This document shows positions 37,201 through 46,080 of a DNA stretch of 64,000 nucleotides, piece by piece (position 1 is the stretch's first letter; every line of letters starts with the position of its first letter). The DNA is from Zygaena filipendulae. Taxonomy: Eukaryota > Arthropoda > Insecta > Lepidoptera > Zygaenidae. The stretch is from assembly GCA_907165275.2 (NCBI GenBank), contig OU015673.1:325001-389000 (forward strand), in the 5' to 3' direction. Made by a program: the position numbers and the translations under genes. The notes beneath the pieces are model-generated. The model was not told the DNA's origin, searched no databases, and saw only the letters and a list, made by a program, of their open reading frames with translations.

Positions 37201-39506
37201 CAGTGGTGGGGAATAATATACCCACAATCTTGACTAGCATCTGAAACTGGTTTCAAATAACCAACCGATAAATAATCTTTGATTACATCATCATATGCCT
37301 TCCGCAGAGACGGTGACATCTGTAATTTACGTTCTAAGAAAAAAAAACGTTTTTTAGCAATATTTAAAGAACTGCCCAATTCTGTTGGGTTCGACTTAAA
37401 TGGTAACCCTACAGTGTACCTACCTGACACGTCACGTGTTGTGGTATTTTTATAAAAGCTCTCACACTCCTGTTCTTCACGGCTGAGACGGGCAGCAGTA
37501 CAGGACGGCACCTCATCCAGCTGCCAAAACCGCGACACCAGATCACTCATGGAAGAGTCTTCGAAGGTACAATAAGCAGCTGTATGCATAGACTTGTTTA
37601 CATTACAAACCGGAACCTCTCCCAGGATAATGAATCCGAGTCTGGTCTGAATTGCATCTGGTAAACCGGGTGGTCCATGTATTCTTCCAGGTAATAATAG
37701 CTTAGTGAACAATTGTGCTCCGATCAGAACTTCCACTTCACCTGGAACCTGGAAAGAATCATCAGCAAGTGGAACACTTGATAAATAAGACAACACTGAC
37801 ATGTCAACCATGGAGGATGGCAACTCATTAGTGAGTGTATCTACCACTAATGGTTTAATGTGAAAAACTTCGTTCTTATCAAAGCGGGATGTGAAATGTA
37901 AATCCGTTACAGCATTGACACGTTTGACACCATCACCAAACCCATACACTGATATTGGAGATTCTGGTTCCAGCACTGTTAATGATAGTTTCTTGCAACA
38001 TTGCAATGTGATAAAGTGACTTTGGGATCCGCTGTCAATAAGACAGCGAACCATGTGAGGTATACCTAGCCGGTCCACTACTCGAACCTTGGCAGTAGCT
38101 AGAAGCACAGTAGATGAACACATTTCGTACCTAGGACTCTGAGTTTCTGTCTTATGTATTGAACACAAGGAGACTTCCGCAGGGGACACATCACCTAACT
38201 CATCCTTGCCCGACCACCTGGATGTACCGTCACTATCCAAGTTACCTTCAATTGCAACTGGTAAAGATGTACTTGTTTGTCCATCAAAATGTAATAATGT
38301 ATGATGGGACCTTGATTGACAAGAACTACAATTAGACCTTAACGTACATGCTGGTGTGCGATGCCTAGCACTTAAACAGCTAACACACGCATTATACTTT
38401 TTTATAATCTTGTATCTTTCCTTAGGGGAAAGTTTTAAAAATTCATTACATTTGGAAAAATAATCATGCATGGTAGTGTTACATAATGGGCACACAGCAC
38501 CATTATTAGCAGTGAACAATGATTTAACATTTCTCCCGGGAACTGGAACTGGTCTGGAAGTTATTGGCACTCGAGCATTATTTGACTTAAACAAACTTTT
38601 CTCACCCGCTTTGAACCCCGAACCGGTCCGTTCTAAGATTTTTGTTTGTTCTTTTACAAATTTCATGAAACTTTCATATGAGGGTACTGATTCTCCTCGC
38701 ACAGAGTTTTCAAATAACCTAGCTGTTTCCATGTCTACCTTTTTTAGAGCAAGGTATAGGTAAAAAAAATCTAATTTATTTTTTATATCTAATTTTTCAA
38801 ATGCCATCACTGATATAGAAAACTTATCAACAAATGTATTTAAACTGTCAACTGAAGCTACTTGTATTTTTTTTATATTAACTAATTCATCAAGATAAGC
38901 ATTTGCTAATGATCGGACATCCTGATATTTATCTACCAAAGTTTTATAAATCAACTCATAGTTATCACCAGTGGCAGTTAAACCGGCTATGGACTCTAAT
39001 GCCTTACCTGTAAGTTGGCCACATAAGTAATACACCTTAGCTGTGTTGGTCAGCTGTACATTGTCATGCACTGTACTATTAAAATTTTCGATAAACCTGG
39101 GCCATGCCGTTGTGCTACCATCAAACTTTAATAATTGTATTGCAGGCAATTTAAACTGAGGGCAACTTAACTTAGTTTGATTTAATTTAGCTGGGTTCTT
39201 GACCTTTAGTGCGCTTACCTTATTCTTTATAGAAGTACACAATGTCTCAAAGGCTTCCCATTTTTTAAAACATGGTTCATACTTTGGATTGGCCTCCATC
39301 TGTAACATATTCCACATTTCTACTTTTTCAATGTATTCTGAGCGCAGTGTAGCTAGATCTGATGTTACCACTAAAAAGTTTTCTTCTTCGGATTCCGTCA
39401 TTACACTTACCGATAAGTCATACATTTTTTGTACTTGCGAAAAGTACGAGTTTAAAGCCGCTTCATGTAATTTAATTTTCATGAGTAACCTTTTTTCTTC
39501 AGACAT
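34257..39506 (-). CDS. Pao/BEL gag-pol polyprotein
   Basis: This 1749-residue polyprotein makes the particle protein and all enzymes for reverse transcription and integration. Seen, in order: a gag-like DUF1759 region (about residues 130-290); a cysteine/histidine zinc-binding stretch (CPLC...CVSCL...CSSC, about 340-410); an aspartic protease with CLIDSGSQSHF (about 487); a reverse transcriptase with ADVKQMYLQI and YMDD (about 903); RNase H with FSDASEKAYGAA and FTDST; an integrase with an HHCC zinc region (ending CNSC), GLDYCGP, SDNGTNFVG (about 1517) and a later conserved E in an EAILNSRP block; and the BEL-type C-terminal domain ending LCPLPSQ. The first ATG is at 39506; the frame is open 14 codons further up without an ATG. 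No stop or frameshift is visible and all catalytic motifs are present, so it may be functional. Confidence 0.95.
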   Translation of the reverse strand: MSEEKRLLMKIKLHEAALNSYFSQVQKMYDLSVSVMTESEEENFLVVTSDLATLRSEYIEKVEMWNMLQMEANPKYEPCFKKWEAFETLCTSIKNKVSALKVKNPAKLNQTKLSCPQFKLPAIQLLKFDGSTTAWPRFIENFNSTVHDNVQLTNTAKVYYLCGQLTGKALESIAGLTATGDNYELIYKTLVDKYQDVRSLANAYLDELVNIKKIQVASVDSLNTFVDKFSISVMAFEKLDIKNKLDFFYLYLALKKVDMETARLFENSVRGESVPSYESFMKFVKEQTKILERTGSGFKAGEKSLFKSNNARVPITSRPVPVPGRNVKSLFTANNGAVCPLCNTTMHDYFSKCNEFLKLSPKERYKIIKKYNACVSCLSARHRTPACTLRSNCSSCQSRSHHTLLHFDGQTSTSLPVAIEGNLDSDGTSRWSGKDELGDVSPAEVSLCSIHKTETQSPRYEMCSSTVLLATAKVRVVDRLGIPHMVRCLIDSGSQSHFITLQCCKKLSLTVLEPESPISVYGFGDGVKRVNAVTDLHFTSRFDKNEVFHIKPLVVDTLTNELPSSMVDMSVLSYLSSVPLADDSFQVPGEVEVLIGAQLFTKLLLPGRIHGPPGLPDAIQTRLGFIILGEVPVCNVNKSMHTAAYCTFEDSSMSDLVSRFWQLDEVPSCTAARLSREEQECESFYKNTTTRDVSGRYTVGLPFKSNPTELGSSLNIAKKRFFFLERKLQMSPSLRKAYDDVIKDYLSVGYLKPVSDASQDCGYIIPHHCVIRDSKLTTKLRIVLDASARTDRGLSLNNMLHAGPNLQGDIFTLMINFRLFAVAFCADVKQMYLQIKVRPPDCKYLRILYRFNPNDRLQMFQFDRVCFGLASSPFLALRTVRQLCEDESVNFPIAVNVVQNGLYMDDVIYSFSSVTLATNAARQLIDLFKAGGFELMKWSSNSSALLTQLPETHLHPHVHSFDEDGHKILGVKWEPRTDVFSFDVASCPEECTKRNVLSVVARLWDLLGFAAPVILYAKLLIRSLWELKIGWDEQPPHHIVKRWSRFKAELPQLSNLSIPRHVGVGDNGVVTLLAFSDASEKAYGAAIYVHFQTVDKVQVNLLCAKSRVAPLKTVPLPRLELCAALLMSQVVGVVLNSYDKRCQINKIFAFTDSTVTLHWIHSSPHKWKTFVANRIAKLQENLSPSHFYHIPGNQNPSDCLSRGLSPAQILDHHLWFSGPSWMQKESSQWPIRPFKLDADIVVPEAKTITLAVFDEPEKPTLYALSQRISSWPRLLRIVVYVLRFARKLSSRGTPQTDDLVQAELAVIRSLQSICFADTLSAVRSNKRCLKPIQKLRPFIVDGVLRVGGRLGNADITYDHKHPILLPQKDHIVNIIIDYTHRENCHAGPHLLLSILRHRFWILAGRRVVRSRVQLCNSCFRVHPKACVPPIMAELPACRLQISKPFSHTGLDYCGPINITLTRKRGVRSQKAYICVFICLTTRAVHVELVPDLSTDGFLNALKRFLGRRGPVEKLFSDNGTNFVGARGYLDELDVFLKSEQHTKQWYSELSNKRIQWQMIPPNAPHFGGGWEATVKAFKTHLFRVIGSQILTYEELLTLLIQIEAILNSRPLGRMLSSDPSEPVALTPAHFLHNVPLGSLPAAPVVENINQIRSRFVLLDKLVQSYWARWSNEYLNTLQVREKWLTDPDPIKKGTVVIIMQNNFPPLHWPLGIVQETYPGSDRRIRVVLVKTKGGTLKRPVVRLCPLPSQ

Positions 39507-40054
39507 CTTAACGAGAGTTATTTTTTTCTTGTATTTAACACTGAACAATCAAACAAAACTTTAGGATGAATTGTTGTACGAAAGTAAACGTCAAACTAAC
39601 AAACTTTTTAAAGTTCAACGGTGACAACTGACAGCTGCTGTCTATTACCTGGTGTCGTTCCAACTCACTGACTAACCACAACCAACCCACGAGTTATCAA
39701 TAATCGAGCAAATATACTAAGTCGATATCGATTAATTGATTGTGAGTATAATCGAATGAATCGATTCGCCGTTCGCACTTGACCCTACTTAGTAGAAGCA
39801 ACGAATGTAGACACTGGCTGTTGACAATTGACACTTGACAAGAATGTGCAATACGACGTTAATTAACAACTGGTAGGTAGGTAATAGATAATAATTATGC
39901 AAAATGGCGATCTATTCCACCAATTACCAAGCTAACCTCAAACGAAATATTCGGTTATCTTATATTGTATTTAACATTTAAATGGACTGTATATCATAAA
40001 TAATATATGGCAAATCCTGGATATATAAATCCGGTAAGAAGTGACCAAAATTAA
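39507..40054 (-). other. BEL leader between 5' LTR and polyprotein
   Basis: About 550 bases without a long frame. It contains the candidate primer-binding site and should hold the packaging signal. A short stretch with repeated ATCGAAT/ATCGATT words lies near 39720-39770. Confidence 0.6.
40030..40047 (-). other. candidate primer-binding site of the BEL element
   Basis: On the minus strand, TGGTCACTTCTTACCGG begins seven bases past the 5' LTR. Starting with TGG, it would pair with a tRNA 3' CCA end. I cannot name the tRNA. Confidence 0.35.
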
Positions 40055-40490
40055 TGTGTGGGCGCCGAAATAAAACCGGGAGACCGGTAGGTATGCCCGG
40101 GATTAGCGACCCGGCGAATTAACCTCGAACACCTTAGCCAACTCAAAAAACCGACTCACCTGAGCGACTCGAGCGGCGAGGGTCTCTCTTTCTCCACGGT
40201 AAATATTCGGATGTCCACAGTGGATGAAAACAAGGTGGTGATGCTTCAATTTGCTGGCACTCGTGAGCGTCTCTTGACAGCTAGCAAAAATACGTCCGCA
40301 CGTCGCACAGCTCTGAGCACACATGCTTGAATGACAGGTGATTGATGTAACAGTTCAGATTCGAGTCGCGACACGTTCGGAAACGTTAATCGGCGCCAGA
40401 GCATACGAATTTGTCGGCTCATGAGCGGCGGCGGATGATCGAAACTTAAATTACCGGCTGGCCAATGCCCAGTTCATTTACGCGCAAACA
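40055..40490 (-). repeat. 5' LTR of the BEL element
   Basis: This is the upstream LTR relative to minus-strand transcription, 436 bases, TG...CA-type ends. By reading it appears identical to the other copy at a constant offset of 6475. It should hold the promoter of the element. An open frame of 73 codons is present identically in both LTRs and has no known meaning. Confidence 0.95.
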
Positions 40491-40495
40491 GATAC
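40491..40495. repeat. target-site duplication GATAC (right)
   Basis: The matching duplicate of 33575-33579, followed by CAGAACGCCTTA, the continuation of the interrupted MITE. Confidence 0.93.
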
Positions 40496-40677
40496 AGAAC
40501 GCCTTATTTCTGAGTTAGAGAACATTTTTAAATTGTGTCAACCATAACATTTGTTTACATAAAAATTATTATCATCAAAATGTTGAAAGTAAAAATATGT
40601 TGCTACAAAATGGCGATAAAATTTCTTAAAGACGATTCACTCAAAATAGTTCCAGTGTGGGTTAACACACTATTGCT
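40496..40677 (+). mobile_element. right part of the MITE interrupted by the BEL element
   Basis: Resumes at CAGAACGCCTTA and ends GGGTTAACACACTATTGCT, the inverse of the left end. It aligns with 31110-31281 of the intact relative, sharing patches such as ACTCAAAAT and a near-matching CAAAATGG stretch. Confidence 0.85.
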
Positions 40678-40783
40678 TCCTCTTCATACGTTTATGTGTC
40701 TCAGAATCGTGCTATGGATTTTTTAGCCGAAATGGATGAATTTATCTCTTTCTTCATCGTAGCGCTGAGTTTATAGTGAACAG

Positions 40784-40857
40784 GCTAGGCGTTTACCACA
40801 GCTCTCTTGATCTTATGTGACGGTGTGGTCGGAGATCGTAAACACACCTAGCCTGAA
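40784..40857 (+). other. hairpin, about 74 bases
   Basis: CAGGCTAGG pairs with CCTAGCCTG and, after a small internal loop, GTTTAC with GTAAAC. The inner part pairs poorly. It lies 660 bases before the complexin exon on the same strand. Could be a transposon remnant or a structured RNA. Confidence 0.4.
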
Positions 40858-41052
40858 GTGGAAACTGACTTTCAAGTGAGGCTGTTGGAACACAACGTTA
40901 GGTGCTTGGCAACAGATTTTCAATTAATTTAAAGGTGGTAACTAGCCAGTTGAGCGCTAGACAGTGCCCTACCACCATGCTATTAGGTACGAGGTTTTCC
41001 TGCGCTAATAGCTCGGCTGCCGACGGAAAAACAAAGTAATGTTAAAGCTTGT

Positions 41053-41104
41053 CAACCAAATTTTAGTTTTCAGTCCATCTTGTAAATTAATAAAAAATAT
41101 TGAG
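41053..41104 (+). mobile_element. CRE-bearing MITE, end fragment
   Basis: About 50 bases matching the left arm (GTCAACCAAATTTTAG ... TAAAAAATATTG). It lies 410 bases upstream of the complexin exon and lacks the octamers. Confidence 0.6.
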
Positions 41105-41106
41105 TA

Positions 41107-41415
41107 ACCTACAGGGCAGACGCGCCACCGTTGCAAAGGAAGTTAGAGCAAAATAAATGTTCTAACTTAATCAAAACTTCTTTTGCTGCCATCCCAAGTA
41201 TATTTGTCACAATATTCCCAAAACTGAATTTTGAAAACAGCGACTAAGTAAAAACCTAACCATAGAGCGTTTAATACATTTCTTTACGTTAATGAATGTT
41301 TTAGTGCATGATGAATACGAGTAGTTTTGTGTGCGAAATTCACCCCAACAACCCTGATTTTCATTTGTTTTCATACCAAACTCAGTTGATGTCCCTTCTA
41401 GATATTTTCTGTTCT
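41107..41415 (+). repeat. dispersed repeat just upstream of the complexin exon
   Basis: Shares GCAAAGGAAGT, AAAACTTCTTTT, TGATTTTCATTTGTTTTCA and TGTTCTGTGGT with 48075-48245 and 48715-48795 in the same order. No coding frame. Ends about 100 bases before the exon acceptor. Confidence 0.65.
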
Positions 41416-41517
41416 GTGGTTTGAACCTATACCTTGCGGCGTGCGATCCGAATATGCCGATCACCCCAGTGCCCACCGTCATCGCTTGTGATTGACCTGT
41501 ATTTTTTTTGTCACCAG

Positions 41518-41681
41518 GCGCAGTCGGGGGTGACGGAGATGACAGTGACGACAAGGAGAAGGAGGAAGAAGCAGAACGCGAGCGTCAGGAAGCCATCCGC
41601 GAGGCCGAGGAGCGGCGCAAGGAGAAGCACCGCAAGATGGAGGAAGAACGGGAGAAGATGAGGCAGGAGATACGCGACAAG
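41518..41681 (+). CDS. cpx: complexin internal coding exon
   Basis: This exon encodes part of complexin, a small cytosolic protein of nerve terminals that binds assembled SNARE complexes and both clamps and promotes synaptic vesicle fusion. Seen: an acidic start (AVGGDGDDSDDKEKEEE) running into a highly charged helix with the family hallmark REAEERRKEKHRKMEEE and ending MRQEIRDK. This covers the acidic N-terminal stretch, the accessory helix and the start of the central SNARE-binding helix of insect complexins. A pyrimidine-rich tract and AG acceptor end at 41517, and the donor GTGAGA starts at 41682. The exon begins with the last two bases of a glycine codon (phase 1) and ends after lysine (phase 0), matching my recollection of the fly protein. 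There is no stop or frameshift. The next exon (expected to begin YNIKKKEE) was not found in the window. A BEL element ends 1 kb upstream and a LINE starts 450 bp downstream, both antisense. Confidence 0.93.
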
Positions 41682-41755
41682 GTGAGATCATATTGCTTAC
41701 AAATATCATAAAACTATTACTGTAATCCATCCGTCCAATATTTTGGATATAATAA

Positions 41756-41870
41756 CTAGCTTTTCCCGCGGTTTCACCCGCGTCAATTTCGGAGATCCCG
41801 CGGGAACTCCGGGTTAAAGAGTAGCCTATGTCCTTCCCTGTTCGCTAGACAGTAAGGATTAAACTTTTAA
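41756..41870 (-). mobile_element. Helitron-like element in the intron just after the complexin exon
   Basis: CTAGCTTTTCCCGCGGTTTC, GGAGATCCCGCGGGAACTCC, CCTATGTCCTTCCCTG. It begins 75 bases past the exon donor; the 5' end is lost. Confidence 0.7.
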
Positions 41871-42130
41871 CGCCGGTAAAATAGCTTGAAAAAGCTAGTA
41901 AATAAATAAAATACTCCTAAAGTAGTAAAACAATTTAAAAAAAAAAAAACTTTTTTTTATCTTCAACAAATTAATCATGAAAAAAACTATAAACACTTTT
42001 GTGACCAAGCGTTAAAGAAGCGAATAAACTTGTATAATTAATAACAGTACAGAGTACAGACTCATTATCTTTGAAGGATACAAGACATTTTTTTACTCTC
42101 GAACACCTCTCATTAATCTTCCCCTTGATC

Positions 42131-42152
42131 AGAAAGAAAGAAAGAAAGAAAA
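42131..42152 (-). repeat. GAAA/TTTC tail at the LINE 3' end
   Basis: About five GAAA units on the plus strand, immediately past an AATAAATG-like signal on the minus strand. A short simple-repeat tail instead of poly(A) fits CR1-group LINEs. Confidence 0.8.
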
Positions 42153-42646
42153 GGCATTTATTTGGACACAGAGACAACACAATTACAATTATTTTATACA
42201 AACGTGATTTAACAAAAAAAAGGTATATAGTTATATATATAATATATGACAATATTATGAGAACAAATGGTGTTTGCGTGGTGCGTCCCCATGACCAAAA
42301 CGGTCACTGCCTCAGCATGTTGCTATGAGTGCGGGCACTCCTAGCGCTGATTTTCAGTCAGGACCGGAGGTTCACAAATATAAGATTATACATAATATGT
42401 CACAGTCTACACGTACACATTCCACTGTTTTTTTTTTTTGTTACTTACATAATAAACGTACATAATAAATATTCTAAATATATGTAGATTCACAGTAGTC
42501 TAATATTAGAAACAGCAATGGTAAAGTTATATAATATGGGAAAGTATTTAATGTATTTAAGTGGTAAAGAAAATATAAACACGTAAGATATAATAAGTAA
42601 TTTTATACAATAGATATCGAGAGAGGATGACAAAGGTTATCAAAAG

Positions 42647-45490
42647 TTAGAAGAGCTGGTTGGTTAGTGATTTTTGTTGCTCTAGCAGGATACCCTTTAG
42701 CTTGCGCTGAAAGGTGAATCTACTAGCTGCATGTCTGACAGGAGGTGGGAGGTCGTTCCAGCACTTCGATGCCGCAAACTTAAAACTTCCTCGAAACGCT
42801 GCGGTTCTGTGAGACGGAAGGATAGCCATAGCCTTGTATTTATACTCTCTGGATGACCATTTTAACTTGGAGAATAGGTAGGCTGGTTCCTCCGACCGCA
42901 CTACGCCGAACAGCAAAGTAGCCAGGTGGAGCTTCCTACGCGCTTCCATGTTTAATAGGCTTGCTTTACTCAAATATGGAGTGATGCGCGATCGTGGGGG
43001 GATCCGGAAACAAAAGCGTACGCATGCGTTTTGAACACGCTGTATTAACCTTTTAGTACGACCGTAAATACAACCACCATAAACAACATCACAATAGTTT
43101 AGTCTGGACAATATGAGTGACTCACAAAGGTAGATACGTAAATCTTCACTAAGGTAGTCACGCATATTGTACAACACTTTGAGTCGGTAGAAGCAATTCC
43201 TAGTCACTTCAAGAATGTGATTTTCAAAGCGAAGTTCGCTATCAATCAGAAGCCCGAGGTTTTTTGCCTCTTCGACTCTGTCTATCGGCTGCCCCATGAT
43301 ACTTATATTGTGGGTGGTTAGGGTCTCAAGTGTGTTACGGATTTGAGTTTTGGTCCCCAGTACCATATACTTCGATTTTTTAGGGTTCAAAACTAGACAG
43401 TTTCTTTCTGACCAGGCCGCAATTTGATCGAGGTCTGCGTTGATACACTTCACTGTTTTCGCTATATCAGATGATGTGCTCGAGGCGTATAGCTGCAAAT
43501 CATCAGCGTAGAGATGGTATTTGTTATTCAGTCCACCAACAACATCTGCACTATATAGAATAAAAAGTAACGGCCCCAAGATGGAACCTTGAGGTACTCC
43601 CCGTGGCACTGGACTCAGACAAGAACAGTGCGATGTACCATTCATCCTACGCAAGTTAATTATTTGAGCCCTACCAGAAAGATAGCTGTCGAACCATTTG
43701 ATAGCGCTGTGCTCAAATCCGTAATATGACATTTTAGATAATAGGAGTGGAATGCTTATGCAGTCAAAAGCCCTGGAGAAATCTAGTAGCACTAAAATGG
43801 TGCTTTTTCCCGTATCCCTAGCCTGAAGTACACTGTCAATTATATCAAGCAAGGCAGTAGCTGTTGAGCGACTCTTACGGAATCCTGACTGTAATTCTGG
43901 CAGAATCTTGTTCTCTTCCAGGTATTTTGACAGCTGATCACAGACAACTCTTTCTACTATCTTTGATGCACAAGGAAGAATACTTATAGGTCGCAGGTCT
44001 GATAGCAACGTGGGATTAGCTTTCTTAGGTAATGGCGTCACCTGAGCGATCTTCCAGTCCATTGGGAATGTCCCAGTTTCAATGCTTTTGTTGACAATAG
44101 CTGTCAGTACGTCCAGAGTCCTTGGTAATGTCATTAGTATCATATCAATAGATATTGAGTCAATACCTTTGGCATTGGTCTTAATATCCATTAGTATTTT
44201 TAAAACAGTTGTTGCTGTTACTGGTCTGATACTAAAAGTAGTTTGTCCGTGTCTGTTGAATTCATAGTACGTTAAGTCAGATATCATCACGTCGGTATTA
44301 CCTGGAACATTTAAAAAGTGTCGGTTTATATCGTCCGGGTTGTCAAAGTGTGTCGGCAAGTCAGTCATTTGTTTTTCGGGCAATACCGCCCGCTTGAGGC
44401 CCTTCCAGAGCTTTCTAGGGTTTTTTGAGTTGCTATTTATATGGTGCTCAAAGAACGCCTTCTTTTCATTATAAATTGCTTCTATTACAAGATGCCTCAG
44501 CTCCTTGTAATAAATTCGGTGTGATTCTTCGCCTGTTTTTTTGTAACGTTCGTGGGCTCCGTCTCGAAGACGCATCATGAGCCTTACATTTCTTGTTAAC
44601 CAAGGTTTAAGTGATTCTTTAGACACTACAGATTTCACAGGAGCATGATGGTCGTACAAAACAGTCATATAATTATTAAACAATTTTACCATGTCAGTGA
44701 CGTTATCAAGTGAGTTTATTTGGTCCCAGTCTAGCTTATGGAGATCAGATTCAAAGTTCTGCATGTGTATATCTTTTAAGGCTCGGTACGTGATAAGTCT
44801 GGGTAGTGGTTTCTTTTTTTTAATGTCTATCTCTACTGTGATGAAAGCGTGTCGTCCAAGGTCCGGAATGTGTTTGACATCCACATTCCGGACGCGAGCG
44901 TCAGTACAGATTAGATCGATGGTAGTTTGAGATGTTTCAGTAAAGTGTGTCGGCTCGTTAACATGCTGTGTCAGGTTAAGAGTGGTTAAAAAGTGTATTA
45001 AGGTTTGATAGTTCACGTCACGTAAAGATTTAAAATTGACGTTAAAGTCACCTAAAAGTATGAGTCTGTCATAGTTAGTCAATGCAGTCACCGAATCAGT
45101 GATCGCGTCGAAAAAGGTTTCACCGCTTAACCAGGGCGGTCGGTAAGCAGTGCCTATTACTAAGCGCTTTCCGTTGACGATTGTACGCAGCCACATTTGT
45201 TCGACAGTGGGTGCCGGTGGGTGTGCGAGCAGCCTAACACTCACACCGCGACGGACATAGAACCCTACCCCGCCCCCGCGCGAGCGCAGGTCGCGTGGCC
45301 GCGGCACGTGACGTAGTCGGTAGCCCGGTACGGAGGGCGCCCGCCCTTCCTCGCCGGCTCGCAACCACGTTTCATTTATAGCAACCAAATCACAGCTACC
45401 ATTGTTTATTGCTATTGTTATCTCATCGTGTCTTGTACCTAATGAGCCCGCATTAATCAATCCAACAGTAAAATGTTTATTACAAATCAT
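42647..45490 (-). CDS. LINE ORF2 protein (endonuclease and reverse transcriptase)
   Basis: This 947-residue protein nicks the target and copies LINE RNA into DNA. Seen: an APE-type endonuclease at about residues 8-230 with INAGSL, AINETWL, GGGVGFYV, GTAYRPPW, LLGDFNVN (about 147) and TTIDLICTD followed by GRHAF; a reverse transcriptase at about 465-730 with LSDLRPIS, LVLLDFSRAFD, GVPQGSILGPLLF and YADD (about 660); then a C-terminal region with a conserved arginine/cysteine-rich part (RLNYCDVVYGG, CVRFC). The length is normal for the CR1 group. No stop or frameshift. The start ATG at 45490 overlaps the stop of an upstream open frame by 11 bases. Confidence 0.93.
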   Translation of the reverse strand: MICNKHFTVGLINAGSLGTRHDEITIAINNGSCDLVAINETWLRAGEEGRAPSVPGYRLRHVPRPRDLRSRGGGVGFYVRRGVSVRLLAHPPAPTVEQMWLRTIVNGKRLVIGTAYRPPWLSGETFFDAITDSVTALTNYDRLILLGDFNVNFKSLRDVNYQTLIHFLTTLNLTQHVNEPTHFTETSQTTIDLICTDARVRNVDVKHIPDLGRHAFITVEIDIKKKKPLPRLITYRALKDIHMQNFESDLHKLDWDQINSLDNVTDMVKLFNNYMTVLYDHHAPVKSVVSKESLKPWLTRNVRLMMRLRDGAHERYKKTGEESHRIYYKELRHLVIEAIYNEKKAFFEHHINSNSKNPRKLWKGLKRAVLPEKQMTDLPTHFDNPDDINRHFLNVPGNTDVMISDLTYYEFNRHGQTTFSIRPVTATTVLKILMDIKTNAKGIDSISIDMILMTLPRTLDVLTAIVNKSIETGTFPMDWKIAQVTPLPKKANPTLLSDLRPISILPCASKIVERVVCDQLSKYLEENKILPELQSGFRKSRSTATALLDIIDSVLQARDTGKSTILVLLDFSRAFDCISIPLLLSKMSYYGFEHSAIKWFDSYLSGRAQIINLRRMNGTSHCSCLSPVPRGVPQGSILGPLLFILYSADVVGGLNNKYHLYADDLQLYASSTSSDIAKTVKCINADLDQIAAWSERNCLVLNPKKSKYMVLGTKTQIRNTLETLTTHNISIMGQPIDRVEEAKNLGLLIDSELRFENHILEVTRNCFYRLKVLYNMRDYLSEDLRIYLCESLILSRLNYCDVVYGGCIYGRTKRLIQRVQNACVRFCFRIPPRSRITPYLSKASLLNMEARRKLHLATLLFGVVRSEEPAYLFSKLKWSSREYKYKAMAILPSHRTAAFRGSFKFAASKCWNDLPPPVRHAASRFTFQRKLKGILLEQQKSLTNQLF

Positions 45491-46073
45491 GACACCGAAT
45501 ATAGCTAATAGTGAAATGTAAATTACTATCGAAACACAATTTGCGATACACTACTGTATTGAATGAATGAAACGGTTTGCGACGAGAAATTATAGAGATA
45601 TAAGTACAGTAATATATATAACTGTTTAAAAATATTCCAAACCTATGCCGATTACGTATAACATCTTTACTAAACCAAGGAAGTATACGAATATTTGATG
45701 AATTAAAAAAGGGAAGGGATATAGATTTTGTGATGATCATGTCATAAGCTACGGGGCTGTTTCCTTTTTTATCCAGATCACAAATATATAATTTCATATA
45801 AATATTACGCGGTAAATAGAAAAATATAAAAAATAAATAAGCTGATGATAAGAATAACGTAAATAATATATCAAAATGAAATGGTGAATGTGGACCGTTC
45901 CAGGTTCGAATAATTTTGTAAAAATGACGCGTAAGTACAAAGTTTACACACCACACAAACAAGAGTACTAAAACTAAAAGAGATAAGTAAATAAGATTAA
46001 TTATGTGATAGAAACAGAGTGGTAGTACAAAAACGTAGATAATAACAGTGAGACAAACCGTAGAGTCTGACAC
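45480..46073 (-). other. open frame between LINE ORF1 and ORF2, no ATG start
   Basis: A 197-codon stop-free frame fills the gap between the two LINE genes. It begins at a GTG seven bases past the ORF1 stop and ends in TAA overlapping the ORF2 ATG (ATGATTTGTAA). The first real ATG is about 90 codons in. Its conceptual product is hydrophobic, with several membrane-like stretches (LLVLVLLFVWCVNFVL), which is also what AT-rich noncoding DNA gives by chance. I do not recognise it. It may be just a spacer guiding ORF2 translation. Confidence 0.35.
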
Positions 46074-46080
46074 CGCTAAC

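Larger units (their letters stand above)
33580..40490 (-). mobile_element. complete Pao/BEL LTR retrotransposon
   Basis: The 6911-base element has two 436-base LTRs in direct orientation (33580-34015 and 40055-40490), each starting TGTGTGGG and ending GCAAACA, and a 5-base target duplication GATAC on both sides, the size typical of Pao/BEL. One uninterrupted gag-pol frame lies between them on the minus strand. The LTRs look identical by eye, implying a very recent insertion. It lies antisense in probable complexin intron and interrupts a MITE (33540-33579 and 40496-40677). Confidence 0.96.

Noticed and set aside
39507..39548. An upstream extension of the BEL polyprotein
   Set aside because: The extra 14 codons begin with TTG; the first ATG is at 39506.
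41479..41730. Open frames on the other strand and frames over the complexin exon
   Set aside because: Shadows of the biased codon composition of the complexin exon.
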